Of a stretch of DNA of 64,000 nt, positions 21,821 through 34,819 are shown in pieces (the first letter of the stretch is position 1; each line of letters starts with the position of its first letter). Source of the DNA: Costus lasius (Eukaryota; Streptophyta; Magnoliopsida; Zingiberales; Costaceae); contig CM050449.1 of NCBI GenBank assembly GCA_027563935.2, positions 42,072,507-42,136,506 on the forward strand, in the 5' to 3' direction. A program made the translations under genes and the position numbers. The notes beneath the pieces are model-generated. The model made no database searches. It was given only the letters and a program-made list of their open reading frames with translations, and was not told the DNA's origin.

Positions 21821-21857
21821 CTTTGCATCCCACGAGGGTGGGATGAGATGCACAAAG
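21821..21857 (-). other. Leader hairpin HP3 (E2)
   Basis: Read on the minus strand: outer stem CTTTG/CAAAG, 5' bulge TGCATCT, inner stem CATCCCAC/GTGGGATG, loop CCTC. All eight inner pairs are Watson-Crick. Confidence 0.65.
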
Positions 21858-21934
21858 TAACCCATGCTTCCTAAGGTGGGCGCGCCGGCCGGTTGCTCCA
21901 AGCAACTCCCCTTGTTGAGACAGTCTGGGCATTT

Positions 21935-21963
21935 CATGTCCAGCGAGGGCTGGATACAACATG
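21935..21963 (-). other. Leader hairpin HP2 (E2)
   Basis: Minus strand: outer stem CATG/CATG, bulge TTGTA (the same bulge as in family A), inner stem TCCAGC/GCTGGA, loop CCTC. Confidence 0.65.
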
Positions 21964-22146
21964 AAACCTTTACCTCTTAACGATGCCTCTAGACTTTCAC
22001 CATGTGCCCAGCACATGTGAATTTCTAGTAAAGTCCATTCCTAACCGTTATGCCCAGGGCCAACGAGTTTCCTTGCGAAGGCACGTCCAGGTTAAAACTG
22101 GACTGGGGAAACCATTGCCACCACGCACTTTCTAAAGATAAGTGGG

Positions 22147-22177
22147 TGTGTCCCACGAGGGTGGAAAACAATTCACA
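22147..22177 (-). other. Leader hairpin HP1 (E2)
   Basis: Minus strand: outer stem TGTG/CACA, 5' bulge AATTGTT, inner stem TTCCAC/GTGGGA (one T-G pair), loop CCTC. Confidence 0.55.
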
Positions 22178-23295
22178 ACTCCACTGATCGATAGCTTAGT
22201 GAGGGCTACGCGTTAGAAGGCTACCAGACTTGATATTTTAATTGAGGGTTTTTGTTTAAGGTCTCATCATCTTAGTTTTATCTTATGTCTATCATTACAG
22301 GCATGCAATCCTATAGTGATAACATAATGGTAAAACATTTCAGGCATGCTTCTGCAGATAATAATAAAAGCAGTAAAGGATGATGTGATCATATCCTATA
22401 CAAGACATTGAACCAATCCATGCCATGAAATAGGTTCAACTCTTGTCCTAGAACTCAAGCCCCAAAACTAGACCTAGCCTAGCCGACCTCTAGCTTGAAC
22501 TTCAAGGTTGGCTCCAAGGTCCTTCTCTCATGGTTTAGCTCTCAAACCCTAGAGGTACACTTTAAAAGTTCCCCATAGGTTCGGCCAATGCCATGGTCTT
22601 CCTCCAAGGAAGGTGCGCCATCATGCAAGGGGCCAAGATTTCTTGCGCCACCAAGCAACCAAGCACCAGCTTGCATGCATCACCTTGCATGTTTACGCCA
22701 TCAAGCTAGATGCGAGCATCAAGGTCCAAGAAGGATGCGCCTAGCCCTTAATCTTCCTCTTAATTTTTACAAAAATAATGAAAAAGATGGCACGCAAGCC
22801 GCACAAGGATACATCGCAGGCATGCAAGAAGAGGGCTTGACTAATGATCACAACACCATGCACAATCAAGGTATTTACTCATGCAATTCTACATGCTCAT
22901 GAAAAACATAAAATCTGAAATTTTACTTTTTCACAAAACCAGTTTCTTTTTCTCATCTTCTTCTCACAAGTCTTTTGGTTTATTGCGATTTATTTTTCAT
23001 GATGATTTCAGAGATCCATTCGGCTGGCAATTTTGTCAGATCAAGAGACTTGGCCAGTCCGAAGACACAATGCCCGTCCTAATTGACAAAATTACGTGCG
23101 CCTTTGATCTTTAAATCAAACAAGAAAAATAGTCCAAAAATTCCAAAAGAGATTGAGAGGATGATAGAAACAAGAAACCCTAATTTTTCTACTTTCAGAA
23201 AAACGATTGCCATGCATCATGCTATTTACGAAAATAGAGATATGGCATGTGAGCATGGAAGAAAAGCATAAAACATCGTTCGAGTCTTGCAAGTC

Positions 23296-23307
23296 GCTCT
23301 GATACCA
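23296..23307 (-). other. Primer binding site (E2)
   Basis: TGGTATCAGAGC on the minus strand, one base inside the 5' LTR. It is the same initiator tRNA-Met match as in family A. Confidence 0.95.
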
Positions 23308-23308
23308 C

Positions 23309-23590
23309 TGTTGGGAAACCCCGGGGACATTTTACAATTTTTCAGAGTTATGGACATACATTTTTCGCAGCGGAAGAATGTCCCCGAAACAGGCCAGTCC
23401 CAAAAACCCAGTGAAGATCACATGCATGGGAGTCGACACGATGAGTAAGGAAATACCTTAAGAGCAATGTAGAGCGATGTCGATGAAGGCGCCCAAGTGT
23501 TCGCCCTCTGCAGTCTCGCACACATGGATCTCTTGAGTTCTCTTCTTCCACGCCCGGTGCTAGCCTCGGGAAGAAGATCCAAGCCTTAGG
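23309..23590 (-). repeat. E2 5' LTR, inner piece
   Basis: Matches 16066-16347 with four differences that I can count. It ends in TTAGG (23586-23590), where G inserted, and resumes at 55361. Confidence 0.95.
23586..23590 (+). repeat. Left target-site duplication of G
   Basis: TTAGG, repeated at 55356-55360. Excising 23591-55360 restores the uninterrupted E2 LTR sequence seen at 16343-16352. Confidence 0.95.
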
Positions 23591-23899
23591 TGTTGGGGTA
23601 TGCCCTTAAGGCTAATGTTTGAGGCCTTGGGATTATATCAGTATCATGTATAAACTCAATGTTTATAAAGGCAATGGTTGTTATTTAGGTTGTTGCATTA
23701 TCTGCTTCCATATGTATACTTCTGAATAATGTCTCAATGCTGTTCAGCTTGGCTGACATGCAGAATTGTCCTTAGTCGAGATATCTTGGTGAACATGAGA
23801 CAGCCTTGATATGATTGAGACTAATATGTGTTCTAATCCTATAGGATGCTTCGAGCATGGAATAAGATATAGACTCATGGGTACATTGGATGTACTGGA
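23591..23899 (+). repeat. G 5' LTR, first piece
   Basis: The first 309 bases, from TGTTGGGGTATG to CTGGA. It continues at 47866 after array F. Confidence 0.95.
23895..23899 (+). repeat. Left target-site duplication of array F
   Basis: CTGGA, repeated at 47861-47865. The G 3' LTR reads straight through this point near 53992-53998. Confidence 0.95.
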
Positions 23900-25626
23900 T
23901 GTTGGAGTATGCCCTTAAGGCTAATGTTTGAGGCCTTGGGATTGTAACAGTATCATGTAATAAACTCTTAAGTTTATAAAGGCATGGTTGTTATTCAGAT
24001 TGTTACCTTGTCTGCTGTAATAAGTGTACTTCTGATTAATGTCTCAAAGCTGTTCAGCTAGGCTGACATGCAGTAATGTCCTTAGTCGAGATATCTTGGT
24101 GAAATTGAGACAGCCCTGATATGATTGAGACTAATGTGAGTTCTAATCTTGTAGGATGCTTCGAGCATGGAATAAGATGTAGACTCATGGGTACATTGGA
24201 TGTACTAGACAGACCCTACTAGGATATTCGGTTGCTTGTCACAATGTGAATAATCCTTGTATGCTACAAGTGGCACATGTCCTTTGACTTGAGATCACTT
24301 GTGTTTCTAAATGATGAATGTCATTGTTTTGAGGTAATTCAATATCATCTGAAATATAATGATTATAGACTATCTTGGATGATGATCAAGAGTCAGGTTA
24401 GGACACTAGTGATAGATACAGGATTGCCGTCTCCTTGTTTAAGGAGTGTGATGTTCTAGGGCCCCCCTATATGAGATGATTGAGAAAGTGTATGGCCATA
24501 CCCAGATGACAGTGATCATCTGATCTAATCATGCTCATCGTATTGGAGTTACAGGCTTGACGTGCTTGTCCAATAAGAACATCCAGTGGCAAAGGAAACA
24601 TGTATGCCTTGTGAAGAAGATTCACACTTGTGCTGTGATTTGGGAGTAGTCTTGGAAGACTCTTTCCTTTATATCGGGAGACAGTGATGTGTTGCTAGAT
24701 ACCCCTCACTGATCGTGATAACGTAAGTTGTCATTACCGACATTTAAAGGAAACCCTTAGGGTCGCACAATTTGGTGATATGGCTTACTTGAGTCAGATC
24801 GTGTGGACTGGATTGTTTTGATTCAGTTTAAAGGAGTTTAAACTCTGATTGTAAGTGAGATCCAGTCTGATCATGTTTGATTGATTAGGGCTTGAGATCG
24901 GTAAGCTTCGATCGAGAGTGTGGATGCTAGATCGATGAGATCAAGGGCATCAAAAGATGAACGGTCAGATTTTGAACCTTAGGGTTTATTTTGGTCTGGA
25001 CCAATTCTTGGGCTGATTTGGTTTGGTCTTGGTTTGATTTGGTCATTGAACCAAAGTCAATTGAACCGGTTCCTTTTGGTGAACGCATGGTTCAATGTGA
25101 TGGGCGTTTTGTGTAGTTCACTAAGTGTGAACGTATGGAGTGAAGACTTACCTTATTGGGAAGCCTCAACGCCAAAACGCCTTGAGACCAAGAAAAACGT
25201 CGAGATCCTTCAAGGCTTCGTGCATGCGAAGAGAGCTTGGGAGTGTATCTCATCGCCGAAAGCAAGAAGGATTTTTGAAAAGCCAAGAAGACACAAAACT
25301 CTCCTTCATTCGATCAAGGACCTTTGAAGCCCTTTGCTAGCACAAAGGACGACAAGGAGTAGGCCAACTTCATCTTGTGTGTGGCACACTTTGGAGGAGA
25401 ACCCTATCGTTTTCTTGCTTCCAAGCCGAGTCCAATCTAATGGCCATGGTATGATTCTTGCTTCATGATTGCAATCATTTCGTTTTAGTTGATCATATAT
25501 CATGCATGCCGATCTCTTGAAACCCTTGCTTCCGCTTAAAACCAAAGATGCGCCATCCATAGGGTTTCGCCCCCCTCTTGAAAGGGGTTTTATCCGCTTG
25601 CGCTCCCCCTTGAAGGGGACCCAACA
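23900..25626 (+). repeat. F LTR 1
   Basis: 1727 bp, TGTTGGAGTATG to CCCAACA. Differs from LTRs 2 and 3 at about one site (A at 24733, where the others have G). Carries ATG-GCC-ATG and the candidate donor GTATGA at 25440-25454. Confidence 0.95.
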
Positions 25627-27408
25627 ATTGGTATCAGAGCGGGTAATATGCATGTTGTTATGATTGCTTAAGCTTTTGTGATCCTTGTTTGCAATGATAT
25701 GCTTAGATCTAACCGACATGCGAGAGTTACATGTTAAGTTTGCATATCCGAAACTTGATGTATGTCTCCTTGGCGCATGCTTAAGTTTCCATGCAAGTTT
25801 TTTCTTGTTGCGCATGTGTTGGCGCTTGTGTAGTTTTTCTTACAAAACAAAAGGAACTTGCGCGCCTATCTAGATCTAAGGCCCTACTATAAACCCTTAG
25901 ATGGGTTGATGGGGTTGAAGTCACCTCTAGGTTAGATCCAATAGTCTGATCAGACCATCTGACAGCCTAGATAGATCGACCAGATGGCACCTGTGCGCAA
26001 GCACGAGGTGGCCATAGGTTGATTGCATCTCAGGCGTGTAGCGAGGTCTGGTTGAGACAACTAGTAAACACACATGAGTTAGGCCCGGGGTCACACCCGC
26101 TTGCCAGAACTTATGAGGGTTGTTCAGCCCTTGGCGCATGCATGGTTGACCATTAGGTCAACTCGAGTCAGTTAGGACTTGGTGCATGCAAGGGCACTGG
26201 ATCTGACTAGTTGGATGAGTGGATCCCTATCAATGGACCATTGTAAGGTTGTAGGGCACATAAGGAAATTAAAATTGATACCATGGGGTTTTCAAAATTT
26301 AATTTCATGAATGGATCACATGTTGATTTGATACTATATGCTTGTTTATTTAATCTTATGTGGGTTGCCCTAATGTGTGCTGTGCTGGGGCCTGCGTGCC
26401 TGGTTAATTATAAGTTAATATTATTTTGTGATCTGCGAATCACATTTGTAATTAATTTATTGTATATTTGACCTGCGAGTCAAACTTGTCTAGGTAGATC
26501 AAAATGTATTTTGATTAGACAAGAGCACAAAGGCACACATCCAAGAGGGGCATTCAGCTGGTGGCGCACCTAAGGTGCTCTTGGCGCTAGGGCCCTGGGT
26601 AGGACCAGATGAGATGCAAAAGGAGCTCAAGTGAAGACTTAAGTAAAATTAAGGTCTTACTTAGGGTTCATGGGCTTTTACCACATAAGATCAGCATGCT
26701 TTCTATTTATTGCTTTTATAATTAGAAATGCATGAGTTTATCTTCTGCTATCACCATAGGACTTGCATGATAGTCAAGAAGATAAAAGACCGGTAAAATC
26801 CAACGCTAAAATATCAAGCTCGTAAGCCTTCTGACGCGAAACCTCACCGTTCTGACTATCGTTGGAGCCGTGTTGTACCCACTCAGTGGGCACGTCCATC
26901 TATCTTCAGACGGTGCGGGATTACACCTGCGTGTTACAGAGAAGGGATTTATCGCTTCTCGTTGCTCAGCATAGCACGTGGTGGTCCAGGGAGTAGGTCG
27001 GGTCAGCTTGACCATGTAGGCTACATATGTGGCGCATATGGTAGCACATGGAGGCAGCCATCTGTGGGATCAGAGACTTTGTTGTACCAACTCAGTTGGC
27101 ACAGTCTGCTGGATTGCCCAGATGAAGGGGAATCGCACGGGTTGGCGATTGGCTGGGACAGCCTACCAGAAATTAGTGCTTGTCCTCTCTGTGCATCTTA
27201 TCTCGCCTGAGCGGGATGCAGAGACCAAGTATGAAATCTGGATCCCATCTCACTAAAAGAGTGTTACTCTTTCGGACTGTTTTACTGGATTTTTCAGTCA
27301 GATAAAATAGTGAGAAAAGAATCTTTCTTAAGTCCTGGATTGATTCTGAACATTGATACTGACCTTGCTGTTCTTGCATTGTTGTAGATTCCTGCAGCAA
27401 CGAACACC
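25627..27408 (+). other. F unit 1 leader, probable intron 25449-27387
   Basis: It is non-coding and ends with TACTGAC, a T-rich run and GTTGTAG at 27387, then seven codons to the gag ATG. It lacks the A/B-box segment present in E1 and G: about 55-60 bp are missing near 26540-26570. Hairpins are at 26869-26894, 27078-27103 and 27187-27223. Private features are a run of six T (25799-25804, five in units 2 and 3) and C at about 25885 (A in units 2 and 3). Confidence 0.55.
25629..25640 (+). other. Primer binding site (F unit 1)
   Basis: TGGTATCAGAGC, two bases after LTR 1. Confidence 0.95.
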
Positions 27409-30400
27409 ATGAGCTTCAATGTGCGATCCCTACTGGAAAGGGAGAAGTTTGCTGGGCCGAACTTCTCTGACTGGTTCGGACACCTTAAGATCGTTCTTAA
27501 GGCAGAGAGGAAACTGTATGTCCTCGAGACGGCTGTGCCGTCTCAACCCGCTGCGAACGCCGCAAGGGCGGTTCGTGATGCCTATGAAAAGCACGTCAAT
27601 GATAGCATTGATGTCGCTTGCCTGATGCTAGCGTCTATGACGCCACCGCTGCAGCGTCAACATGAGGATATGTCGGCTATAGAGATCATAGCGAACCTCA
27701 AGATGCTGTATGCTGCACAGGCGAGGACAGAACGCTATAATCTGACGAAGCTCTTCTTTCAGAGCAAACTGGCTGAAGGGAGCCCAGTGGGAGCTCACGT
27801 GCTCAAGATGATTGGGCACAAGGAGGCTCTGGAGAAACTGGGGCATACCATTAACCAGGAGCTTGCTGTAGACATAATTCTGCAGTCTCTTCCGCCTTCT
27901 TTTGATGCGTTCATCATTAACTTTAATATGAACAAAATCGATTGTACACCGGCAGAGCTGTTGAATATGCTCTTGACTACTGAGGAAACTCTGAAGGGAA
28001 AGCCTTCAACCTCTGTCTTGATGGTTCCTTCAAGGAACAAGAAGAAGGGGAAGAAGGGCAAGGCCCCTGTCAAGAACTACAGTAAGGCTCTGAAACAGAA
28101 GGTGAAGCGGTCCAAGGACAACAGGTGTTTCCACTGTGGCCAGCTGGGTCACTGGAAAAAGGACTGTAAAGCGCTCCAAGGAGATAAGAGGGGAAGCATC
28201 GCTTCTGGCTCAGGTATTTACGTGACGGAAGTCATGATTTCATCTTCTTCTATATCATGGGTGTTGGACACTGCATGTGGAGTTCACATTTGTTCAAATG
28301 TACAGGAACTCAAGAGAAGAAGGCAGGTGGGACAGCATGAGGTAGACCTACGCGTTGGAAAAGGGGCACGGGTTGCTGCTGTTGCTGTAGGAGACTATTT
28401 CATTTCTTTACCATCTGGCATTGTATTAGAATTAAACAATTGTTATTTTGTACCCAGTATTACCAAGAATATTATCTCCATTCCTGCTCTTGTTAGGAAG
28501 GGTTTTTCCTTTGAATGCAAGATTTCAAAGTGTATACTTTCTCTAGATAATATTGTGTATGCTACTGGTTCCATTAACAATGGGTTATTCATGTTGGACA
28601 TGGAATGTTCTATACAAAACATTGATAATAAGAAAGCCAAGTATGCTGATGACAGCACCTTGCTATGGCATAGTCGTTTAGGCCATATTAACGAGAAGCG
28701 CATTAAGCGGTTGCATGATCATGGACTGCTGGGATCATTCTCCTATGAGGAGATTGATACATGCAAAGCTTGTTTAAAGGGTAAAATGACGAAGTCACCT
28801 TTTCCTAATAAAGGTCAAAGGGCTTCAGGTTTACTTGACCTTATACACAGTGATGTGTGTGGGCCATTTAGTAAACATGCCAGAGGTGGCTATCAGTACT
28901 TCATTACCTTTACTGATGATTTCAGTAGGTATGGGTATGTCTATTTAATGAGACATAAAAGTGAATCTTTTGACAAGTTCAAAGAGTTCAAAAATGAAGT
29001 ACAAAATCAGTTAGGCCGAAATATCAAGGCACTTCGTTCTGATCGAGGTGGTGAATACCTAAGTCATGCATTTACTGACTATCTGAAGGAGTGTGGGATT
29101 ATCTCACAGCTCACTCCGCCAGGAACACCGCAATGGAATGGTGTGTCCGAAAGGAGAAATAGAACGTTACTTGATATGGTTCGTTCTATGATGAGTCATG
29201 CTACTCTACCTTACTCCTTTTGGGGTTTTGCACTGGAAACAGCTGCAAAGGTACTAAACCGAGTGCCATCCAAGGCAGTTTCTAAGACGCCATATGAGTT
29301 ATGGTATGGGAAACAGCCAAGCTTGACTTTTATCAGGATCTGGGGTTGCGAGGCTTATGTCAAAAAGCTCGCCTCTGGGAAACTGGAGAGCAGATCTGAG
29401 AAATGTATATTTGTCGGTTATCCTAAGGAAACTAAGGGTTATTATTTCTACGATCCCAAAGAGAACAAAGTATTTGTTGCTCGGACGGCCATATTTCTTG
29501 AGAAGGAGTTTCTTCTGCAAGAGGCCAGTGGGAGAGAAATAAAGCTGGATGAGAATCCAGAGGAAGGGCAAAGTAGTCAAGCACAGTTGGATGAGCCTGA
29601 GCCGGTAGATCAGGTTACTCAGCAACCTGAGGCTCAAATATCACGGGAACCGCGAAGATCGGGAAGGATCCGTCGTCAGCCTGAGCGCTATGACGGAGTC
29701 TACATCATTGATAATGATGAACCCCTTACTTATGCGGATGCGGTCAGTGGACCGGAGTCAGGTAGATGGCTTGATGCTATGCGAGCCGAGATGGACTCCA
29801 AGTCAGATAACCAAGTCTGGGATTTGGTTGATCCGCCTCCGGGAGTAATCCCTATAGGCTGTAAATGGATCTTCAAGAAGAAGATTGACATGGATGGTAA
29901 CGTGGTTACCTATAAAGGCAGGCTAGTTGCGAAAGGTTTCAAACAAATCTACGGGATAGATTACGATGAAACTTTCTCACCTGTAGCCATGTTTAAGTCT
30001 ATTCGGATTCTTTTCGCGATAGCTGCATATTACGATTATGAGATCTGGCAGATGGATGTGAAGACAGCTTTCCTTAATGGAAATCTGGACGAGGATGTGT
30101 ATATGACAACCTGAGGGTTTCACTAATCCATCAGATCGTCATAAAATATGCAAGTTAAAGAAGTCCATTTATGGACTGAAACAAGCATCTAGAAGCTGGA
30201 ATATTCGTTTTGATGAATCAATCTCTGAGTTTGGTTTCATCAAGAACGAAGATGACCCGTGTGTATATAAGAGGTTTAGTGGGAGCGTGATTACTTTCCT
30301 AGTCCTCTACGTCGATGATATCTTAATCATTGGAAATGATATTCCTGAACTGCATGTTGTTAAAGCATGGTTAGGAAAATGTTTCCAGATGAAAGATCTA

Positions 30401-31291
30401 GGAGAAGCAGCCTATGTGTTAGGTGTGAAGATCTACAGGGATAGATCTAAGAGGCTTCTCGGGCTGTGCCAGAGTACTTACATCGATAAAGTCCTGGAGA
30501 GATTCCATTTAGAGAATTCTAAAAGAGGATATCTTCCAGTCAGACATGGTCTGAATCTTTCGAAGAGTCAGTGTCCACAAACACAGACTGAGAAAGATGA
30601 AATGGACAATACGCCTTATGCTTCGGCTATTGGGTCCATTATGTATGCGATGTTGTGTACTCGCCCAGACGTCGCTTACGGGTTAAGCGTGACCAGTCGG
30701 TTCCAAAGTAATCCAGGTATGGCGCACTGGATTGCGGTCAAGAACATTTTAAAATATCTGCGGAGGACCAAAGATATGTTCTTGATATATGGTGGTCAGG
30801 AAGAACTCAGTATTGAAGGATATACTGACGCTTCGTTCCAGTCGGACCAGGATGATTTCCGATCGCAATCAGGCTATGTTTTTAGCTTGAATGGTGGAGC
30901 AGTGGTGTGGAAAAGTTTCAAACAGTCAACTGTTGCTGATTCCACAACAGAAGCCGAGTATGTTGCAGCCTCGGAAGCATCCAAGGAGGCAGTGTGGATT
31001 CGTAAGTTCGTGAGAGAACTTGGTGTTGTTCCTTCGAGTGCAGATCCTTTGGTTATCTTCTGTGATAACACTGGAGCCATTGCACAAGCAAAGGAACCAC
31101 GGTCGCACCAGAAGTCCAAGCACATACAGAGACGGTTTCACTTGATCCGGGAGATCATTGATCGAGGCGAGATCAAAATCTGCAAGGTTCATACAGATGA
31201 CAATCTGGCAGACCCGCTTACCAAGCCTCTGGCGCAGCAGAAGCATGAGAAGCACTGTAATAATATGGGTTTGAGGTTTCTCAACCATTAG
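27409..31291 (+). pseudogene. gag-pol: F unit 1 gag-pol, frameshifted in reverse transcriptase
   Basis: Same domain order as E1 and very similar in sequence. The first frame (27409-30114, 901 codons) covers gag with the CCHC knuckle, protease (LDTACG), integrase with its zinc site and DD35E triad, and the start of reverse transcriptase with the normal ETFSPVAMFK. Around 30105-30112 two bases are missing compared with E1, and a TGA follows at once. Downstream the rest of reverse transcriptase (YVDDILIIG) and RNase H is open in the shifted frame to 31291. The break falls between the RT N-terminus and YVDD, so no active RT can be made from one frame unless ribosomes shift. Units 2 and 3 have the identical break. 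Confidence 0.93.
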
Positions 31292-31298
31292 ATTAAGT

Positions 31299-31311
31299 GC
31301 AAGTGGGAGAT
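31299..31311 (+). other. Polypurine tract (F unit 1)
   Basis: GCAAGTGGGAGAT before LTR 2. Confidence 0.9.
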
Positions 31312-33038
31312 TGTTGGAGTATGCCCTTAAGGCTAATGTTTGAGGCCTTGGGATTGTAACAGTATCATGTAATAAACTCTTAAGTTTATAAAGGCATGGT
31401 TGTTATTCAGATTGTTACCTTGTCTGCTGTAATAAGTGTACTTCTGATTAATGTCTCAAAGCTGTTCAGCTAGGCTGACATGCAGTAATGTCCTTAGTCG
31501 AGATATCTTGGTGAAATTGAGACAGCCCTGATATGATTGAGACTAATGTGAGTTCTAATCTTGTAGGATGCTTCGAGCATGGAATAAGATGTAGACTCAT
31601 GGGTACATTGGATGTACTAGACAGACCCTACTAGGATATTCGGTTGCTTGTCACAATGTGAATAATCCTTGTATGCTACAAGTGGCACATGTCCTTTGAC
31701 TTGAGATCACTTGTGTTTCTAAATGATGAATGTCATTGTTTTGAGGTAATTCAATATCATCTGAAATATAATGATTATAGACTATCTTGGATGATGATCA
31801 AGAGTCAGGTTAGGACACTAGTGATAGATACAGGATTGCCGTCTCCTTGTTTAAGGAGTGTGATGTTCTAGGGCCCCCCTATATGAGATGATTGAGAAAG
31901 TGTATGGCCATACCCAGATGACAGTGATCATCTGATCTAATCATGCTCATCGTATTGGAGTTACAGGCTTGACGTGCTTGTCCAATAAGAACATCCAGTG
32001 GCAAAGGAAACATGTATGCCTTGTGAAGAAGATTCACACTTGTGCTGTGATTTGGGAGTAGTCTTGGAAGACTCTTTCCTTTATATCGGGAGACAGTGAT
32101 GTGTTGCTAGATACCCCTCACTGATCGTGATAACGTAAGTTGTCGTTACCGACATTTAAAGGAAACCCTTAGGGTCGCACAATTTGGTGATATGGCTTAC
32201 TTGAGTCAGATCGTGTGGACTGGATTGTTTTGATTCAGTTTAAAGGAGTTTAAACTCTGATTGTAAGTGAGATCCAGTCTGATCATGTTTGATTGATTAG
32301 GGCTTGAGATCGGTAAGCTTCGATCGAGAGTGTGGATGCTAGATCGATGAGATCAAGGGCATCAAAAGATGAACGGTCAGATTTTGAACCTTAGGGTTTA
32401 TTTTGGTCTGGACCAATTCTTGGGCTGATTTGGTTTGGTCTTGGTTTGATTTGGTCATTGAACCAAAGTCAATTGAACCGGTTCCTTTTGGTGAACGCAT
32501 GGTTCAATGTGATGGGCGTTTTGTGTAGTTCACTAAGTGTGAACGTATGGAGTGAAGACTTACCTTATTGGGAAGCCTCAACGCCAAAACGCCTTGAGAC
32601 CAAGAAAAACGTCGAGATCCTTCAAGGCTTCGTGCATGCGAAGAGAGCTTGGGAGTGTATCTCATCGCCGAAAGCAAGAAGGATTTTTGAAAAGCCAAGA
32701 AGACACAAAACTCTCCTTCATTCGATCAAGGACCTTTGAAGCCCTTTGCTAGCACAAAGGACGACAAGGAGTAGGCCAACTTCATCTTGTGTGTGGCACA
32801 CTTTGGAGGAGAACCCTATCGTTTTCTTGCTTCCAAGCCGAGTCCAATCTAATGGCCATGGTATGATTCTTGCTTCATGATTGCAATCATTTCGTTTTAG
32901 TTGATCATATATCATGCATGCCGATCTCTTGAAACCCTTGCTTCCGCTTAAAACCAAAGATGCGCCATCCATAGGGTTTCGCCCCCCTCTTGAAAGGGGT
33001 TTTATCCGCTTGCGCTCCCCCTTGAAGGGGACCCAACA
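31312..33038 (+). repeat. F LTR 2, shared by units 1 and 2
   Basis: 1727 bp. It serves as 3' LTR of unit 1 and 5' LTR of unit 2. It matches LTR 1 and LTR 3, not LTR 4, at every site that separates them. Confidence 0.95.
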
Positions 33039-34819
33039 ATTGGTATCAGAGCGGGTAATATGCATGTTGTTATGATTGCTTAAGCTTTTGTGATCCTTGT
33101 TTGCAATGATATGCTTAGATCTAACCGACATGCGAGAGTTACATGTTAAGTTTGCATATCCGAAACTTGATGTATGTCTCCTTGGCGCATGCTTAAGTTT
33201 CCATGCAAGTTTTTCTTGTTGCGCATGTGTTGGCGCTTGTGTAGTTTTTCTTACAAAACAAAAGGAACTTGCGCGCCTATCTAGATCTAAGGCCATACTA
33301 TAAACCCTTAGATGGGTTGATGGGGTTGAAGTCACCTCTAGGTTAGATCCAATAGTCTGATCAGACCATCTGACAGCCTAGATAGATCGACCAGATGGCA
33401 CCTGTGCGCAAGCACGAGGTGGCCATAGGTTGATTGCATCTCAGGCGTGTAGCGAGGTCTGGTTGAGACAACTAGTAAACACACATGAGTTAGGCCCGGG
33501 GTCACACCCGCTTGCCAGAACTTATGAGGGTTGTTCAGCCCTTGGCGCATGCATGGTTGACCATTAGGTCAACTCGAGTCAGTTAGGACTTGGTGCATGC
33601 AAGGGCACTGGATCTGACTAGTTGGATGAGTGGATCCCTATCAATGGACCATTGTAAGGTTGTAGGGCACATAAGGAAATTAAAATTGATACCATGGGGT
33701 TTTCAAAATTTAATTTCATGAATGGATCACATGTTGATTTGATACTATATGCTTGTTTATTTAATCTTATGTGGGTTGCCCTAATGTGTGCTGTGCTGGG
33801 GCCTGCGTGCCTGGTTAATTATAAGTTAATATTATTTTGTGATCTGCGAATCACATTTGTAATTAATTTATTGTATATTTGACCTGCGAGTCAAACTTGT
33901 CTAGGTAGATCAAAATGTATTTTGATTAGACAAGAGCACAAAGGCACACATCCAAGAGGGGCATTCAGCTGGTGGCGCACCTAAGGTGCTCTTGGCGCTA
34001 GGGCCCTGGGTAGGACCAGATGAGATGCAAAAGGAGCTCAAGTGAAGACTTAAGTAAAATTAAGGTCTTACTTAGGGTTCATGGGCTTTTACCACATAAG
34101 ATCAGCATGCTTTCTATTTATTGCTTTTATAATTAGAAATGCATGAGTTTATCTTCTGCTATCACCATAGGACTTGCATGATAGTCAAGAAGATAAAAGA
34201 CCGGTAAAATCCAACGCTAAAATATCAAGCTCGTAAGCCTTCTGACGCGAAACCTCACCGTTCTGACTATCGTTGGAGCCGTGTTGTACCCACTCAGTGG
34301 GCACGTCCATCTATCTTCAGACGGTGCGGGATTACACCTGCGTGTTACAGAGAAGGGATTTATCGCTTCTCGTTGCTCAGCATAGCACGTGGTGGTCCAG
34401 GGAGTAGGTCGGGTCAGCTTGACCATGTAGGCTACATATGTGGCGCATATGGTAGCACATGGAGGCAGCCATCTGTGGGATCAGAGACTTTGTTGTACCA
34501 ACTCAGTTGGCACAGTCTGCTGGATTGCCCAGATGAAGGGGAATCGCACGGGTTGGCGATTGGCTGGGACAGCCTACCAGAAATTAGTGCTTGTCCTCTC
34601 TGTGCATCTTATCTCGCCTGAGCGGGATGCAGAGACCAAGTATGAAATCTGGATCCCATCTCACTAAAAGAGTGTTACTCTTTCGGACTGTTTTACTGGA
34701 TTTTTCAGTCAGATAAAATAGTGAGAAAAGAATCTTTCTTAAGTCCTGGATTGATTCTGAACATTGATACTGACCTTGCTGTTCTTGCATTGTTGTAGAT
34801 TCCTGCAGCAACGAACACC
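33039..34819 (+). other. F unit 2 leader
   Basis: Practically identical to the unit 1 leader, with the same candidate intron boundaries (donor after 32860, acceptor at 34798) and hairpins. Shares the five-T run and the A variant with unit 3. Confidence 0.55.
33041..33052 (+). other. Primer binding site (F unit 2)
   Basis: TGGTATCAGAGC after LTR 2. Confidence 0.95.

Larger units (their letters stand above)
21650..23308 (-). other. E2 untranslated leader, probable intron 23457 to 21654
   Basis: About 1.65 kb without coding sequence. The acceptor-like TTCTTGGTTGTTGTAG ends at 21654. The donor-like AAG/GTATTT lies in the 5' LTR with the intron starting at 23457, giving about 1.8 kb. Unlike family A, the start codon is in the second exon. 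It holds the three hairpins shared with family A: 22147-22177, 21935-21963 and 21821-21857. Confidence 0.55.

Noticed and set aside
30105..30114. The F frameshift as a programmed ribosomal frameshift
   Set aside because: E1 and H are in one frame here, no slippery sequence with a following structure is evident, and a TGA follows a simple two-base loss. Shared decay is the simpler reading.
23591..31291. Reading 23591-31291 as a single element
   Set aside because: A second LTR start at 23900, CTGGA on both sides of 23900-47860 and the continuation of the first LTR at 47866 show an insertion within an insertion.
32446..33335. Small frames repeated in each F copy (60-205 codons, both strands)
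   Set aside because: They recur because the LTR and leader recur. They have no domains and their codons overlap LTR control sequence.
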